A DNA stretch of 64,000 nt from Amarolinea aalborgensis (GCF_900491745.1 NZ_UETR01000003.1:381893-445892); one strand, 5' to 3'. Positions 25,120-34,328 are shown, counted from the stretch's first letter. The notes: generated by a model not told the origin, from the letters alone. Program-made: numbers and translations.

Positions 25120-27114
25120 CTACGCGCGTTTAGGCTGTACGCTTGATGGCATAGAAGCTGATACGCGCATCGCCTGGGTGTGAGGCCAGAGCGATGTCAA
25201 GGTGCCCAAGGCCAAAACCAGGCCGCCCAGCCACAAGAAGATCATCAGGGGATTGACAAACACCTTGAACGACGCGCTCTCGCCGTTCCCCTCCCAACCG
25301 GCAAGCACGGCATACAAGTCCTCCGCGGGGAAGATCCGCAGGCCCACTTCGCTGGTCGGTTGGTCTGGCGTCTTGAAGTACAGGTTCTTCTGCGGCTGCA
25401 CCACGCCAATATCTTTGCCGTCACGCGTGACCATGAGCGGAGCCAGCACTTCCGTGTGCGTGGGCTGCGCCACTTGACGTAGCCCCTGATAGGTCAGAAC
25501 ATAGTTCTTGATCGTGAGGCTTTCACCGCGTTTGAGGGTGCCCTGCGTTTCAAGTTGGAAAAAGGTGTTGCCGATAATGCCCAGAGCCATCATGATGATG
25601 CCCAGGTGCACGATGTAGCCGCCATAGCGGCGTTGGTTCTTCTGCGTCAGGTTGATCAGCGCGCGCAGCCACGATTCGCCGGTAATACGGCGTCGGGCGC
25701 TGGCGCCGCGCGCAAACTCCTGCACGATTGTTGCCAGCACGAAGGTGCACAAGGCAAATCCAACCAGAGGCAGGGCGTCGCGGATGCCCAGGACAAAGAG
25801 CAAGACCGGGACCGCGGCTGTAGCCAGCAAGGGCCACTGAAAATTGGCGCGCAGCGCTTCACGCGTCGACCGACGCCAGCCCAACAGCGGCCCGGCGCCC
25901 ATCAAGATCAACAGCACGATCAAGATAGGGCCATTGACTTTGTTGAACCAGGGCGCGGCGACGGAGATTTTGTTGCCAGTAAGCAGTTCGGAGAACATGG
26001 GGAACGTGGTGCCAAAAAACGTCGCAAAGGCGATGCCGACAAAGACGACGTTATTGAACAAGAAGCCAGATTCGCGGCTGAGCATAGAGTCAAGCTCATT
26101 GTCGCTGCGCAGCATGGGGAGGCGATCGAGCAGCAGCCAAAGATAGCCGAAAATCGAGAGGGCAATGAAACTCAGGAAGATCGGGCCGACGTTGCTCAAC
26201 GCAAACGCATGCACGGACTCGATGACGCCGCTGCGTGTGATGAACGTGCCAATCAGAACCAGCTCATAGGTCAAAAAGACCAGGACCAGGTTCCAGACCT
26301 TGAGCATGCCGCGACGTTCCTGAATCACGATCGAGTGGAGAAAGGCTGTCGCCGTGAGCCAGGGTAAGAGGCTGGCATTTTCGACCGCGTCCCAGGCCCA
26401 ATAGCCGCCCCAGCCAAGCTCAATGTAGGCCCACTGGCTGCCCATCAGAATGCCAAGCGAGAGAAAAAGCCAGGGGACAAGCGTCCAACGGCGGATGGAT
26501 CGAATCCAGGTGTTGCCAAGCTGTTTGGTGGCCAGCGCGGCCACGCCGAAAGCAAAGGGCACGGCCATACCCACGTAGCCCAGGTAAAGGCCGATAGGAT
26601 GAATGACCATCCAGTAGTTTTGCAGAAGGGGATTGAGCCCGGTGCCGTCTGCGGGCACAAAGCCCAGTTTCTTGAACGGGTTGGCCGCGAAAATGACGAT
26701 GACCAGGAAAAAGGCCGTCGTGGTGAGCAGGGTCGCGATGACATAGGGCATCAACTGGCGGTGCTGGTTGCGAAAACCGATCATGGCCAGGGTTGAATAG
26801 CCGGATAGAATCAGAGTCCAGAAGAGCAATGAGCCGGCCTGTCCGCCCCACAGCGCGGAAAATTTGTAGAAGACGGGTAGATTGCGCTCGACATGGCTGG
26901 CCACATACTCAAATTGGAATTGATTCGTCAGCAGCGCAATCCACAATAACACGGCGGCCGTCAACACCAGGGCTGCAACGACAAAAACCGCGTTGCGCGC
27001 GCTGGCAACAATCGCCAGATCATCACGGCGGGCGCCAATCATGGCGAGGGCAACGCCAATGATAGCAACCACCAATGCCAGGGCAAGCACGGGAAAGCCC
27101 AAGTCTAGTAACAT
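25120..27114 (-). CDS. ccmF: Cytochrome c haem lyase subunit CcmF
   Basis: 664 residues from the ATG preceded by AAAGGAG; an upstream in-frame start at 27162 would overlap ccmG. It is a polytopic membrane protein with about 14-15 helices. The haem-handling WWD-type block reads GWGGYWAWDAVENASLLPW at about residue 225, with Ala where many homologues have Pro. His residues near the flanking loops are the expected haem ligands. It attaches haem from CcmE to CxxCH motifs of apocytochromes on the outer face. Operon order is ccmH-ccmG-ccmF-ccmI-like; ccmABCDE are not in the window. Confidence 0.96.
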   Translation of the reverse strand: MLLDLGFPVLALALVVAIIGVALAMIGARRDDLAIVASARNAVFVVAALVLTAAVLLWIALLTNQFQFEYVASHVERNLPVFYKFSALWGGQAGSLLFWTLILSGYSTLAMIGFRNQHRQLMPYVIATLLTTTAFFLVIVIFAANPFKKLGFVPADGTGLNPLLQNYWMVIHPIGLYLGYVGMAVPFAFGVAALATKQLGNTWIRSIRRWTLVPWLFLSLGILMGSQWAYIELGWGGYWAWDAVENASLLPWLTATAFLHSIVIQERRGMLKVWNLVLVFLTYELVLIGTFITRSGVIESVHAFALSNVGPIFLSFIALSIFGYLWLLLDRLPMLRSDNELDSMLSRESGFLFNNVVFVGIAFATFFGTTFPMFSELLTGNKISVAAPWFNKVNGPILIVLLILMGAGPLLGWRRSTREALRANFQWPLLATAAVPVLLFVLGIRDALPLVGFALCTFVLATIVQEFARGASARRRITGESWLRALINLTQKNQRRYGGYIVHLGIIMMALGIIGNTFFQLETQGTLKRGESLTIKNYVLTYQGLRQVAQPTHTEVLAPLMVTRDGKDIGVVQPQKNLYFKTPDQPTSEVGLRIFPAEDLYAVLAGWEGNGESASFKVFVNPLMIFLWLGGLVLALGTLTSLWPHTQAMRVSASMPSSVQPKRA

Positions 27115-27145
27115 GCGAATATCTCCTTTGCTGAGCAGCAATCGC

Positions 27146-27739
27146 TCATTTGCAGCTTCCACCTGCGATCAACCGATCCAAGCAGGCGCGCAGCTCTGAA
27201 TCGGACAGAGGGCCAATTTTGAACCAATCCACCGTTCCGTCAGGTTTGATAAAGAAGGTTTCGGGTACGCCTTGGATGCGATAGCGTCGCGCGATCTCGC
27301 TGCGGAGGTCTGGTCCATTGGGATAGGTAATCTTGAACTGCTGCAGGTAACGCATGGCCGCCGGTTCCTGGTCCAGGTAATCGGCGCCAATGAAGACAAC
27401 ATTCTTGTCCGCGTAGTCTACAGCCGCCTGTTGCAGCGTCGTCGCCTCTTCCTTACAGGGATCGCACCAACTGGCCCAGAAGTTGAGAACGACATGTTTG
27501 CCTTTCAAATCCACCAGGGCAACTTTGTCGCCCAGATTGCCCTGGAAACCACGAAAGAGCGCCAGGGTGAAATCGGGCGCCTGGCCGCTGGATGGACGCG
27601 GCGCTTCACGTTTGGCGACCAGGGCATAGGCAAAGAAGGCAATGAAAAGCACAGCAATGCCAATCACGGCCCAACGCACGGCCTGGCCGCTCGAGCTGCG
27701 CGTGGGGACGACCGATGAATCGAGTGATGAGTTAGTCAA
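27146..27739 (-). CDS. ccmG: CcmG/ResA/TlpA-type thiol-disulfide oxidoreductase
   Basis: 197 residues from a TTG that overlaps the end of ccmH by eight bases, suggesting coupling. One N-terminal membrane anchor (about residues 22-42) leads to an extracytoplasmic thioredoxin fold with the redox motif WASWCDPCKEE (about residue 93), GVPETFFI with the cis-Pro region nearby, and a CcmG-type acidic insertion. It reduces the apocytochrome or CcmH disulfide before haem attachment. The C-terminus ends in GGSCK, an extra Cys. Confidence 0.93.
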   Translation of the reverse strand: MTNSSLDSSVVPTRSSSGQAVRWAVIGIAVLFIAFFAYALVAKREAPRPSSGQAPDFTLALFRGFQGNLGDKVALVDLKGKHVVLNFWASWCDPCKEEATTLQQAAVDYADKNVVFIGADYLDQEPAAMRYLQQFKITYPNGPDLRSEIARRYRIQGVPETFFIKPDGTVDWFKIGPLSDSELRACLDRLIAGGSCK

Positions 27740-28247
27740 TCTTCTTCAACTCCTCTTGTAGGCGGCTCAATTGCTCAGCCGGCAAATCAGAAAGATGGGA
27801 CGCCGGGGCAACAGCTGGCGCGGCCCGCGGTCGCCTGGTCCAACGGCGCAGGATGTAGAAGACCCAGGCCGCGCCTAGAATGACGGCGGCAAACGGAAGC
27901 ACCCACGCCAACCAGTTGAAACCCTGGCGGGGCGGCTCGCCCAAAACTTGGGGGCCGTACTGCTCAATGAAGTAGGCGCGGATTTCGTCAGCGCTGGCGC
28001 CAGCCGCCAATTTCTCGGCAATCACCTCGCGCATCTGCTCGCACGCCTTGAGCTCGCACGTATCGAGGCGCACACTGTTGCAGAGAGGACACCACAGCTC
28101 CCTGGCAACGGCGTTCACTTGCTCGGCCGTCACCGGCTGCTGGGCCAGCGAAGCGGTTGGCATCCCAAGCACCAGCGTCACGAGAGCACTCGCCAGGACA
28201 ATCTGCGGCCAAGAAACAGTACGCCGTCTTATCAGTCGAAAGATCAT
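27732..28247 (-). CDS. ccmH: Cytochrome c maturation protein CcmH (CcmH/NrfF/CycL)
   Basis: 171 residues. A signal or anchor segment at the N-terminus is followed by the periplasmic helical domain with LWCPLCNSVRLDTC and ELKACEQM, then FIEQYGPQVL and GFNWLAWVLPF (a second membrane helix at about 110-135), and a basic tail. The classical family motif is LRCxxC; here two further Cys follow, giving C-x2-C-x7-C-x4-C. It is the first gene of the operon, 37 bases after its promoter. Confidence 0.93.
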   Translation of the reverse strand: MIFRLIRRRTVSWPQIVLASALVTLVLGMPTASLAQQPVTAEQVNAVARELWCPLCNSVRLDTCELKACEQMREVIAEKLAAGASADEIRAYFIEQYGPQVLGEPPRQGFNWLAWVLPFAAVILGAAWVFYILRRWTRRPRAAPAVAPASHLSDLPAEQLSRLQEELKKID

Positions 28248-28283
28248 GTCTCACCCTTGAGTCTCAGGAATTGATACCCGCCG

Positions 28284-28312
28284 ATTATACCACACGCAAA
28301 AGGCATTGCCAA
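28284..28312 (-). promoter_or_regulatory. Promoter of the ccm operon
   Basis: Minus strand: TTGGCA, 17 bases, TATAAT. Confidence 0.82.
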
Positions 28313-28351
28313 CCTGTTTTTGTCGCCGCACAAAATCAGTGTTTTGCTTGA

Positions 28352-28380
28352 TTTTACATGACAACGTATTCTGGTATACT
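28352..28380 (+). promoter_or_regulatory. Promoter of the LysM/L,D-transpeptidase gene
   Basis: Extended -10 TGGTATACT (28372-28380) with only a poor -35 region. Expected start near 28387, giving a leader of about 125 bases that contains several GC-rich stems but no riboswitch I recognise. Confidence 0.6.
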
Positions 28381-28513
28381 TGGAACATGCTTGATCTTGA
28401 GGCATAATTTCCTTAAGCTCTCGCTGCTCGGCAGCGCCGGTAGAACGATCTCTACTGCTCGGGGGTGCTGCTGGGTCAGGCTGCGATCATCCAATCAGGA
28501 TTGAGGAGGAATC

Positions 28514-29410
28514 ATGCATCGTCGTCTGCGTTTGACATTGATCATGGTCATCATGGCCGCCAGCATCCTCGTGGGCGCTGGCACGGCCGCGGCCAGTACA
28601 CCCGAGCAGGCCATTGTCAACCGGCCTGCCCAGGAAGGCGGCGTCATATACGTTGTGCGCGCTGGCGATAGCCTGGGACGTATCGCGGCGCGTTATGGCA
28701 TTAGCGTCCAATCGCTCATGCGCGCCAACGGCATTCGTAATGCGAACTTCGTCTACATTGGTCAGCGACTGAGCATTCCTGGAACCAACGCCAACGGCAG
28801 CAGCATCATCCCGTCCGGTTCGACGCCCGCATCAACCGCGCCTGGAACCTACATCGTGCGGCGCGGCGACACCTTGGCTTCGATTGCGGCGCGCTTTGGC
28901 ACATCCGTCAGCCGGCTCATGCGCGCAAACAATATCGCCAATCCGAACGTGATTTATGTCGGTCAGCGCTTGATCATTTCAGGCGGCGGAACTGGCGGCG
29001 GAACTGGCGGTGGAACTGGCGGCGGAGGTGGCGGAACGACGCCTCCCCCGGCTGTGGCTGGCCGCTGGATTGACGTGGACCTCAGCGCGCAACGCCTGGT
29101 GGCTTACGAAGAAAACCGCGCCGTCTTCAGCACCCTGGTCAGCACCGGGCTGCCCCGCACGCCAACCGTTCAAGGCCGCTTCAAAATCTATATCAAGCTG
29201 CGCTCGACCACGATGACCGGCCCAGGCTACCGTTTGCCGGGTGTGCCATACACAATGTACTTTTACGGAGGCTATGGCTTGCACGGCACCTATTGGCACA
29301 ACAACTTCGGCCACCCCATGAGTCACGGGTGTGTCAATCTGCGCACGGCGGATGCCCAGTGGCTGTTCAACTGGGCCCCGGTCGGCACCGTCGTCAACGT
29401 TCACCAGTGA
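28514..29410 (+). CDS. Exported L,D-transpeptidase with two LysM domains
   Basis: 298 residues; GAGGAGGAATC precedes the ATG. A signal peptide (cleavage after about residue 27, AAAS) is followed by two LysM repeats (residues about 45-88 and 115-158: YVVRAGDSLGRIAARYG and YIVRRGDTLASIAARFG), a Gly/Thr linker built of GGGT units, and a YkuD catalytic domain with HGTYWHNNFGHPMSHGCVNL, which holds the catalytic His and Cys. It binds peptidoglycan and makes 3-3 crosslinks or anchors proteins. Single gene with its own promoter and a following hairpin. Confidence 0.95.
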   Translation: MHRRLRLTLIMVIMAASILVGAGTAAASTPEQAIVNRPAQEGGVIYVVRAGDSLGRIAARYGISVQSLMRANGIRNANFVYIGQRLSIPGTNANGSSIIPSGSTPASTAPGTYIVRRGDTLASIAARFGTSVSRLMRANNIANPNVIYVGQRLIISGGGTGGGTGGGTGGGGGGTTPPPAVAGRWIDVDLSAQRLVAYEENRAVFSTLVSTGLPRTPTVQGRFKIYIKLRSTTMTGPGYRLPGVPYTMYFYGGYGLHGTYWHNNFGHPMSHGCVNLRTADAQWLFNWAPVGTVVNVHQ

Positions 29411-29417
29411 GATAAAT

Positions 29418-29464
29418 AACGGTTGCATCTCCGCTGGCGCCCAACCCGCCGAGATGCAACCGTT
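29418..29464 (+). terminator. Hairpin after the L,D-transpeptidase gene
   Basis: Perfect 14-base arms AACGGTTGCATCTC / GAGATGCAACCGTT around a 19-base loop. No T tail. Confidence 0.6.
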
Positions 29465-29543
29465 GTCACGTGAAATCTGCTCAGGTCAAGGTTGAAACAA
29501 CGCTGCCCATGCCGTCTGCCCTTATGATGAGCCACCCACGGCC

Positions 29544-30467
29544 TTGAAATCGAGACCCTTTCGCGGCTGGTACGCGGATCTCGTTCTGTTGGCTGTCGCT
29601 GCCATCTGGGGCGGCACCTTCGTGACCGTCCAGGATGCCGTGGCGACCTTCCCTGTAATCACGTTTCTTGCCATTCGCTTTTCACTGGCAACGCTGGTTT
29701 TCTTGCCCCTACTGCGGCGCAACCGGCGCTCCACATCCACTGGCATCCCTGCTCCACGCCAGCGGCACGTTCTTCTGCCAAGCCTGCTCATCGGCATCGC
29801 CTTGTTTGCCGGCTACGCCTTTCAGACCTACGGCTTGCGCTTTACGACGCCAGCCAAGGCCGGATTTATCACCGGCATTGCCGTGGTGCTGGTGCCGCTC
29901 GGCTCTGCGATCTTCCTCCGGCGTCCTCCCAGTGCTGCTGCGGTGATTGGGGTGGCGCTGGCTACCGTCGGTTTGGCGGCGCTGACGCTCAACCGCGACC
30001 TGAGCATTGCCCCAGGCGATCTCCTTGTCCTTGGCTGCGCCGTCTCCTTCGCCGCGCAAATCCTGCTCGTCGGGCGTTTTGCCCCGCATTTCGATGCCGT
30101 AGCGCTCGCCGCCGGTCAAATTGCTGCCGTGGCCGTCTTGAGTTGGTTAGCGGCGCTGGTCGTGGATGGAGCGCCCAGGTGGCCGGCTGGCAACGTCTGG
30201 TTTGCCGCCGCGTTCACCGGCATCCTGGCGACGGCCTTTGCCTTCTGGGCGCAAACCATGGCGCAGCGTTTTGCCAGTCCAACCCACACGGCGTTGATCT
30301 TTGCAACTGAGCCTGTCTTTGCGGCTATCTTCAGCTTCTTGCTGATTGATGAACAGCTCACCGCGCGCGCGCTGCTCGGATGCGGCTTGATCCTCGCCGG
30401 TATGCTGATCTCAGAGTTGGGTGTATGGCCGCGGCCGCGCAACGACGAGGCTTCCAAGCTGACGTGA
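29544..30467 (+). CDS. EamA/DMT family transporter
   Basis: 307 residues from a TTG codon; no other in-frame start fits the first membrane helix. Ten hydrophobic segments form two EamA repeats, the first beginning YADLVLLAVAAIWGGTFVTV and the second after about residue 150. GLRFTTPAKAGFI and TEPVFAAIFSFLLIDEQLT are the usual conserved blocks. It should be an inner-membrane exporter of small metabolites; the substrate cannot be read from sequence. It is alone on its strand between unrelated genes. Confidence 0.9.
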   Translation: MKSRPFRGWYADLVLLAVAAIWGGTFVTVQDAVATFPVITFLAIRFSLATLVFLPLLRRNRRSTSTGIPAPRQRHVLLPSLLIGIALFAGYAFQTYGLRFTTPAKAGFITGIAVVLVPLGSAIFLRRPPSAAAVIGVALATVGLAALTLNRDLSIAPGDLLVLGCAVSFAAQILLVGRFAPHFDAVALAAGQIAAVAVLSWLAALVVDGAPRWPAGNVWFAAAFTGILATAFAFWAQTMAQRFASPTHTALIFATEPVFAAIFSFLLIDEQLTARALLGCGLILAGMLISELGVWPRPRNDEASKLT

Positions 30468-30585
30468 AAATCGGCCGCGGAGGAACGCAGAGCGTCACCG
30501 ATTACCTGTTTTCATTCACGGTTGTGCGCGGCGCGCATGGGCAACTGACGTGAAAGTCGGATCGTTCTCCCCGCGCGAGGCCGCC

Positions 30586-31179
30586 CTAATCGTCATCCTC
30601 GCCGCTCTTGGGCAGCCCATAAAGCCACCAATAACGATCCGCCGGGTAAAGGCCGCGCAAGCCAGGGTCGAGGAGAAAAGCGCCGTCTCGCCAAACATGA
30701 CGCAGTTGGCTGTCCAGGCGTCGCAGATGGCCCTGTTCAGCCAGGATGTCGAAACTGGCGGCGGCCGCCTCATCGAACAGCAGCGCCAAGCGCACGCGGG
30801 CGCGCACCTCCGCCGGATAGGTGCTGGCGCAGCCGCCGCGGCGGAAGCACTCATCCATATACCACCGCCACGAATCCAGGTTGCTCTTGATTTCCTTGCG
30901 CACAAATGACTCCCACTGCGCAGGATAGGTGCGCCGAGCCTCCTCAACGCCCGCAGCCAGGCGTTCGACGCGCGCGCGTTCATCCGGCGTCAGCGCGGCC
31001 GATCGGAATTGCAGCAGTTGCAGGCGGCTCAGCACCCCACCCAGGGTCATCTTGGGCTGCTGCGTGCCTAGTGGGGTTTGCACTACAACCTGGCGAAAAA
31101 GGCGGTCCCCCAGCAAATAATCCGATAGCTCGGCCGCCATGGCCTCAGCCACAAGAAGTTCCATTGTCAATTGGCTCAT
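30586..31179 (-). CDS. Conserved-looking protein of unknown function
   Basis: 197 residues from the ATG that has GGGAG at five bases; an upstream in-frame start at 31206 lacks a site. The protein is soluble, helical and rich in Arg, Leu and Ala, with WRWYMDECFRRGGCASTYP in the middle and an acidic tail GEDDD. There is no membrane segment and no metal motif. I do not recognise a family. It is convergent with the EamA gene and divergent from dtd, so it is monocistronic. Confidence 0.7.
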   Translation of the reverse strand: MSQLTMELLVAEAMAAELSDYLLGDRLFRQVVVQTPLGTQQPKMTLGGVLSRLQLLQFRSAALTPDERARVERLAAGVEEARRTYPAQWESFVRKEIKSNLDSWRWYMDECFRRGGCASTYPAEVRARVRLALLFDEAAAASFDILAEQGHLRRLDSQLRHVWRDGAFLLDPGLRGLYPADRYWWLYGLPKSGEDDD

Positions 31180-31250
31180 ACGTGCTCCCTTCTCTGTCTT
31201 GCCCACCGCGGGCGCCGCCCAGGTGGGATAGCCAGCCCGATCAGGTCAAT

Positions 31251-31279
31251 TTGACAGCCCCCAAGTCTTGCAGTAGATT
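31251..31279 (+). promoter_or_regulatory. Promoter of dtd
   Basis: TTGACA, 17 bases, TAGATT. The gene start is 75 bases downstream. Confidence 0.7.
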
Positions 31280-31354
31280 CAAAGCAGGTAGATTATAGTC
31301 CCCTGGCAGCGAATCGGCAAGCAAATCCGTTTCTTTGTTTCTGAGCAGGTCGTC

Positions 31355-31825
31355 ATGCGAGCACTCATTCAACGCGTTACCCAGGCTGCGGTACATGTCG
31401 AAGGCCAAACAGTCGGCGCCATCGGCCAGGGATTGGTCATTCTCCTCGGCATCACCGACGGCGACACCGCGGTCACAGCCGAAAGCCTGGCGCAGAAGAT
31501 CGCACAGATGCGCATTTTCGGCGACAGCGATGGGCGATTCAATTTGTGCGCTGCCGAGGTGGGGGCTGCGGCGCTGGTGATCTCTCAATTCACCCTCTAC
31601 GCCGACACGCGCAAGGGGCGGCGCCCCAGTCTCACCCAAGCGGCCAGGCCCGACGTGGCCGCGCCTCTGGTGGAGCGCTTCGCGCAGGCGCTGGAAGGGC
31701 ATGGACTGCCGGTCAAGCGCGGCGTGTTTGGCGCGCACATGCTGGTTGAGATTCACAACGACGGCCCGGTGACGATCTGGCTCGATTCCGATGATCTGGC
31801 GCGCCCCCGCCGTGCGTCGCCCTGA
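31355..31825 (+). CDS. dtd: D-aminoacyl-tRNA deacylase
   Basis: 156 residues. The start MRALIQRVTQAAVHV, the catalytic-pocket block ISQFTLYADTRKGRRPS and the C-terminal NDGPVTIWLDS (the Gly-Pro cis motif of DTD) are all present. It hydrolyses D-amino acids, and Gly mischarged on tRNA-Ala, from tRNA, keeping D-residues out of proteins. The ATG is preceded by GAGCAGGTC. It lies 168 bases upstream of the sigma factor, which has its own promoter. Confidence 0.96.
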   Translation: MRALIQRVTQAAVHVEGQTVGAIGQGLVILLGITDGDTAVTAESLAQKIAQMRIFGDSDGRFNLCAAEVGAAALVISQFTLYADTRKGRRPSLTQAARPDVAAPLVERFAQALEGHGLPVKRGVFGAHMLVEIHNDGPVTIWLDSDDLARPRRASP

Positions 31826-31914
31826 AGCAAGGCAGCGGCAGAGTGCCGGGTTTGCTCCGCCTCATGCCATGGCCGCATCGCCGTGGCCATGGCCTGCACG
31901 GGCGCGCCGCCGAT

Positions 31915-31945
31915 TTGCCAAGTCCCATATTACCTGTGGTACAAT
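31915..31945 (+). promoter_or_regulatory. Promoter of the primary-type sigma factor gene
   Basis: Extended -10 TGGTACAAT (TACAAT at 31940-31945) with TTGCCA at 31915, a spacing of 19. The long spacer makes the -35 assignment doubtful. Confidence 0.55.
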
Positions 31946-31993
31946 AGTCAGCGCAGTAGTTCACACTCGCATTCAATTCAGATCGAGGTACGC

Positions 31994-33175
31994 ATGGCCC
32001 GAAGCCCTTCCGTGGGCGGTCAGTTCAAATTACCAGATTCCCTTTTGTCGCGTGTACGCGACGGCCGGGTATCACTGGAAGATGTTTTACGCTCGTTTCC
32101 GAACGCGAACAAAGATCCAGAAAGCTGGGAAGATGTCCTGGCTGCCCTGAAGGCGGCAGGGATTCAACTGGCAGAACAAGCCGAGGCCGACGCCGGTGTA
32201 GACGTTGACGTTGATATTGACGGCGAAGAAGAATACCAGACAACATCGTTAGGTGGAGCTGGCTCTGACCCTTTATCCCTCTACCTGCGCGAGATGGGCC
32301 GCACGGCTCTCTTGACCGCCGAGCAAGAGATCAAGTTGGCGCGCGATGTGACGCGCGGTGAAACCCTGAAAGCAGAGTTGGAAAACGCAGCGCTGCCATT
32401 GGAGCGCAAGCGCCAAATTCGGTCTGAAATTCAAATCGCCGACGATGCGCGCGACACCCTGATCAAAGCGAACCAGCGCCTCGTCATCAGCGTCGCCAAA
32501 CGCTACCGCGGCCTGGGCGTTCCCTTTTTGGACTTGATCCAGGAGGGAAATCTGGGGCTAATGCGGGCCGTCGAACGGTTTGACCCCTCGAAAGGCAATC
32601 GCCTCTCCACCTATGCCATGTGGTGGATTCGGCAATCCATCATTCGCGCGGTTGCGAACCTGAGCCGCACGATCCGCGTGCCGATTCACGCGGGCGAACG
32701 TGAGCGCAAGCTCCGTAAAGTGGCGCAGGAGCTGCAGCAATCGCTCGGACGCACGCCCACCTCGCATGAACTGGCGGCGGAGTTGGGTTTGACGCCGCGC
32801 CAGGTGCAGCGCCTGCAGAACATGGGCCAGCAGGCCGTTTCGCTGGATCAGCCAATTCGTGAAGGCGAGTCCGATGGCAGCAGTCTGGCTGACCTCATCG
32901 AAGACGAGAACAGCCTGGCTCCGTCAGAACTGGCCGCGCAGCGCCTCTTGCGTGATGATGTGGCCGCGGTGTTGGCAGACCTGAAACCACGCGAAGCTGA
33001 GGTCCTGCGCCTGCGCTATGGTCTGGATGGCGAGCATGTGCATACCCTGAAAGAAGTGGGCATCAAGATGAATGTCACCCGTGAACGGGTGCGTCAACTG
33101 GAAATGCGCGCGCTGCGCAAGCTGCGTCATCCTCGCATTGGCCGCCGCTTGAAGGGCTATCAGCGCCGCCGCTGA
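31994..33175 (+). CDS. Sigma-70 family RNA polymerase sigma factor (RpoD/SigA-like)
   Basis: 393 residues from ATG 31994 with GAGGT upstream; the frame is open to 31883 but that part precedes or overlaps the promoter. A variable acidic N-terminal segment is followed by region 1.2 (DPLSLYLREMGRTALLTAEQEIKL), region 2 (NQRLVISVAKRYRGLGVPFLDLIQEGNLGLMRAVERFDPSKG with the -10-reading helix TYAMWWIRQSIIRA), region 3 and region 4 with the -35 helix-turn-helix (LKEVGIKMNVTRERVRQLEMRALRKLR). Region 1.1 is not evident, so it may be the principal factor or a paralogue. The numerous TTGNNN-17-TATAAT promoters here fit such a factor. Confidence 0.95.
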   Translation: MARSPSVGGQFKLPDSLLSRVRDGRVSLEDVLRSFPNANKDPESWEDVLAALKAAGIQLAEQAEADAGVDVDVDIDGEEEYQTTSLGGAGSDPLSLYLREMGRTALLTAEQEIKLARDVTRGETLKAELENAALPLERKRQIRSEIQIADDARDTLIKANQRLVISVAKRYRGLGVPFLDLIQEGNLGLMRAVERFDPSKGNRLSTYAMWWIRQSIIRAVANLSRTIRVPIHAGERERKLRKVAQELQQSLGRTPTSHELAAELGLTPRQVQRLQNMGQQAVSLDQPIREGESDGSSLADLIEDENSLAPSELAAQRLLRDDVAAVLADLKPREAEVLRLRYGLDGEHVHTLKEVGIKMNVTRERVRQLEMRALRKLRHPRIGRRLKGYQRRR

Positions 33176-33188
33176 CGATCGAAACCGC

Positions 33189-34328
33189 CTAATTTGCCGA
33201 TACCCGGCGTCCCTCTTCGATCCCCGACGCAGTACTCGCTTGAACACCCTGCCCCGCCGCGCCGCTGGCGCTCCAGATACCCGGAATACTGGCGCGGCAC
33301 ATCGGGCAGCGCCCATCCGCTGTCACCCTCTGTTCGATGACCCGAAAACCGCGTCGTGCAACCAGGCGGCTTTGGCAATGCGGGCAAAATGTGTGTTCCC
33401 AATCATCCAGACGACCAGGCAGGTTTCCGGCATAGACGTAGCGCAAACCAGCCCGCCGACCAATCTCGGCCGCCTTGATCAAATCGCGCCCAGAGGTTTG
33501 ATCGGGGGTCAGCATCCGGTAATCCTGATGAAAGGCGGTTACGTGCCACGGGATGTCGGGCGACAGGCTGGCGATGAATTGCGCGGCTGCGGCCAGCTCA
33601 CCAGGGTCATCATTGAAACCAGGGATCACCAGGGTGACAATTTCGAGCCAAAATCCCAATTCAAACACCATGCGGATGCCGTCCAGGACGCGTTCGAGCG
33701 CAGTTCCCAACTGGCGATAGTGGCGGGCATTCATGGTTTTCAGGTCCACTTTGTACGCGTCCACCCACGGGCGCAGGTAGGTAAGCACCTCGCGCGTGGC
33801 GTTACCGTTGGACACAAAGGCGGTGCGCAGCCCACGCTGCCTTGCGGCCTTGAAGACAGCCACGGCCCATTCGCTGGTGATGAGCGGCTCATTGTACGAG
33901 CTGACCACCAACGCTGCGCCTACGCGTTGTCCGATGCGCGCAATCTCCTCGGCGGAGATAATCTGGGGAGATGCGCCGGCCTGATCGTCGCGCAGAGCCT
34001 GCGAGGTGAACCAGTTTTGGCAGTAATCGCAGTGCAAATCGCAGCCGAGCATGCCAAAGGTGAGCGCCTGGCTGCCGGGCAGGACATGATTGAAAGGCTT
34101 TTTCTCCACCGGGTCGGACTGCAAGCCGGCGACATAGCCGAAAGGTACGCGCAAGACCCCCTCGGCGTTGAAGCGCACCTGGCAGATGCCGCGCCGCCCA
34201 GGCCCAATTTTGCATTGGTGCGCGCAGGCTACACAGCGCACCCAACCCGGCTTGTCAGTGAACGGTTGGCCCAAATCGCCGGGCTGCGTCAGCAAATCAA
34301 GACGTGAGGCAAGACTGTCGTGTGTCAT
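33189..34328 (-). CDS. amrS: AmmeMemoRadiSam system radical SAM enzyme
   Basis: 379 residues from the ATG preceded by GAGG; the frame is open to 34520, inside the upstream gene. The N-terminus has CVACAHQCKIGPGRRGIC, a Cys-rich motif of this family. The radical SAM cluster motif is CDLHCDYC (CxxxCxxC) near residue 95, followed by SSYNEPLI and VSNGNAT. The C-terminal part bears two Cys pairs (CPHC and CPMC) that may bind zinc. This enzyme accompanies MEMO- and AMMECR1-like proteins; the reaction is unknown. It follows the MEMO-like gene by 79 bases on the same strand. Confidence 0.93.
   Translation of the reverse strand: MTHDSLASRLDLLTQPGDLGQPFTDKPGWVRCVACAHQCKIGPGRRGICQVRFNAEGVLRVPFGYVAGLQSDPVEKKPFNHVLPGSQALTFGMLGCDLHCDYCQNWFTSQALRDDQAGASPQIISAEEIARIGQRVGAALVVSSYNEPLITSEWAVAVFKAARQRGLRTAFVSNGNATREVLTYLRPWVDAYKVDLKTMNARHYRQLGTALERVLDGIRMVFELGFWLEIVTLVIPGFNDDPGELAAAAQFIASLSPDIPWHVTAFHQDYRMLTPDQTSGRDLIKAAEIGRRAGLRYVYAGNLPGRLDDWEHTFCPHCQSRLVARRGFRVIEQRVTADGRCPMCRASIPGIWSASGAAGQGVQASTASGIEEGRRVSAN

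Noticed and set aside
28387..28513. Cyclic dinucleotide riboswitch ahead of the L,D-transpeptidase gene
   Set aside because: Cell-wall genes often carry such leaders, but the conserved core sequences were not found.
33240..34307. 355-codon plus-strand frame opposite the radical SAM gene
   Set aside because: Antisense shadow of a gene with intact CxxxCxxC motif.
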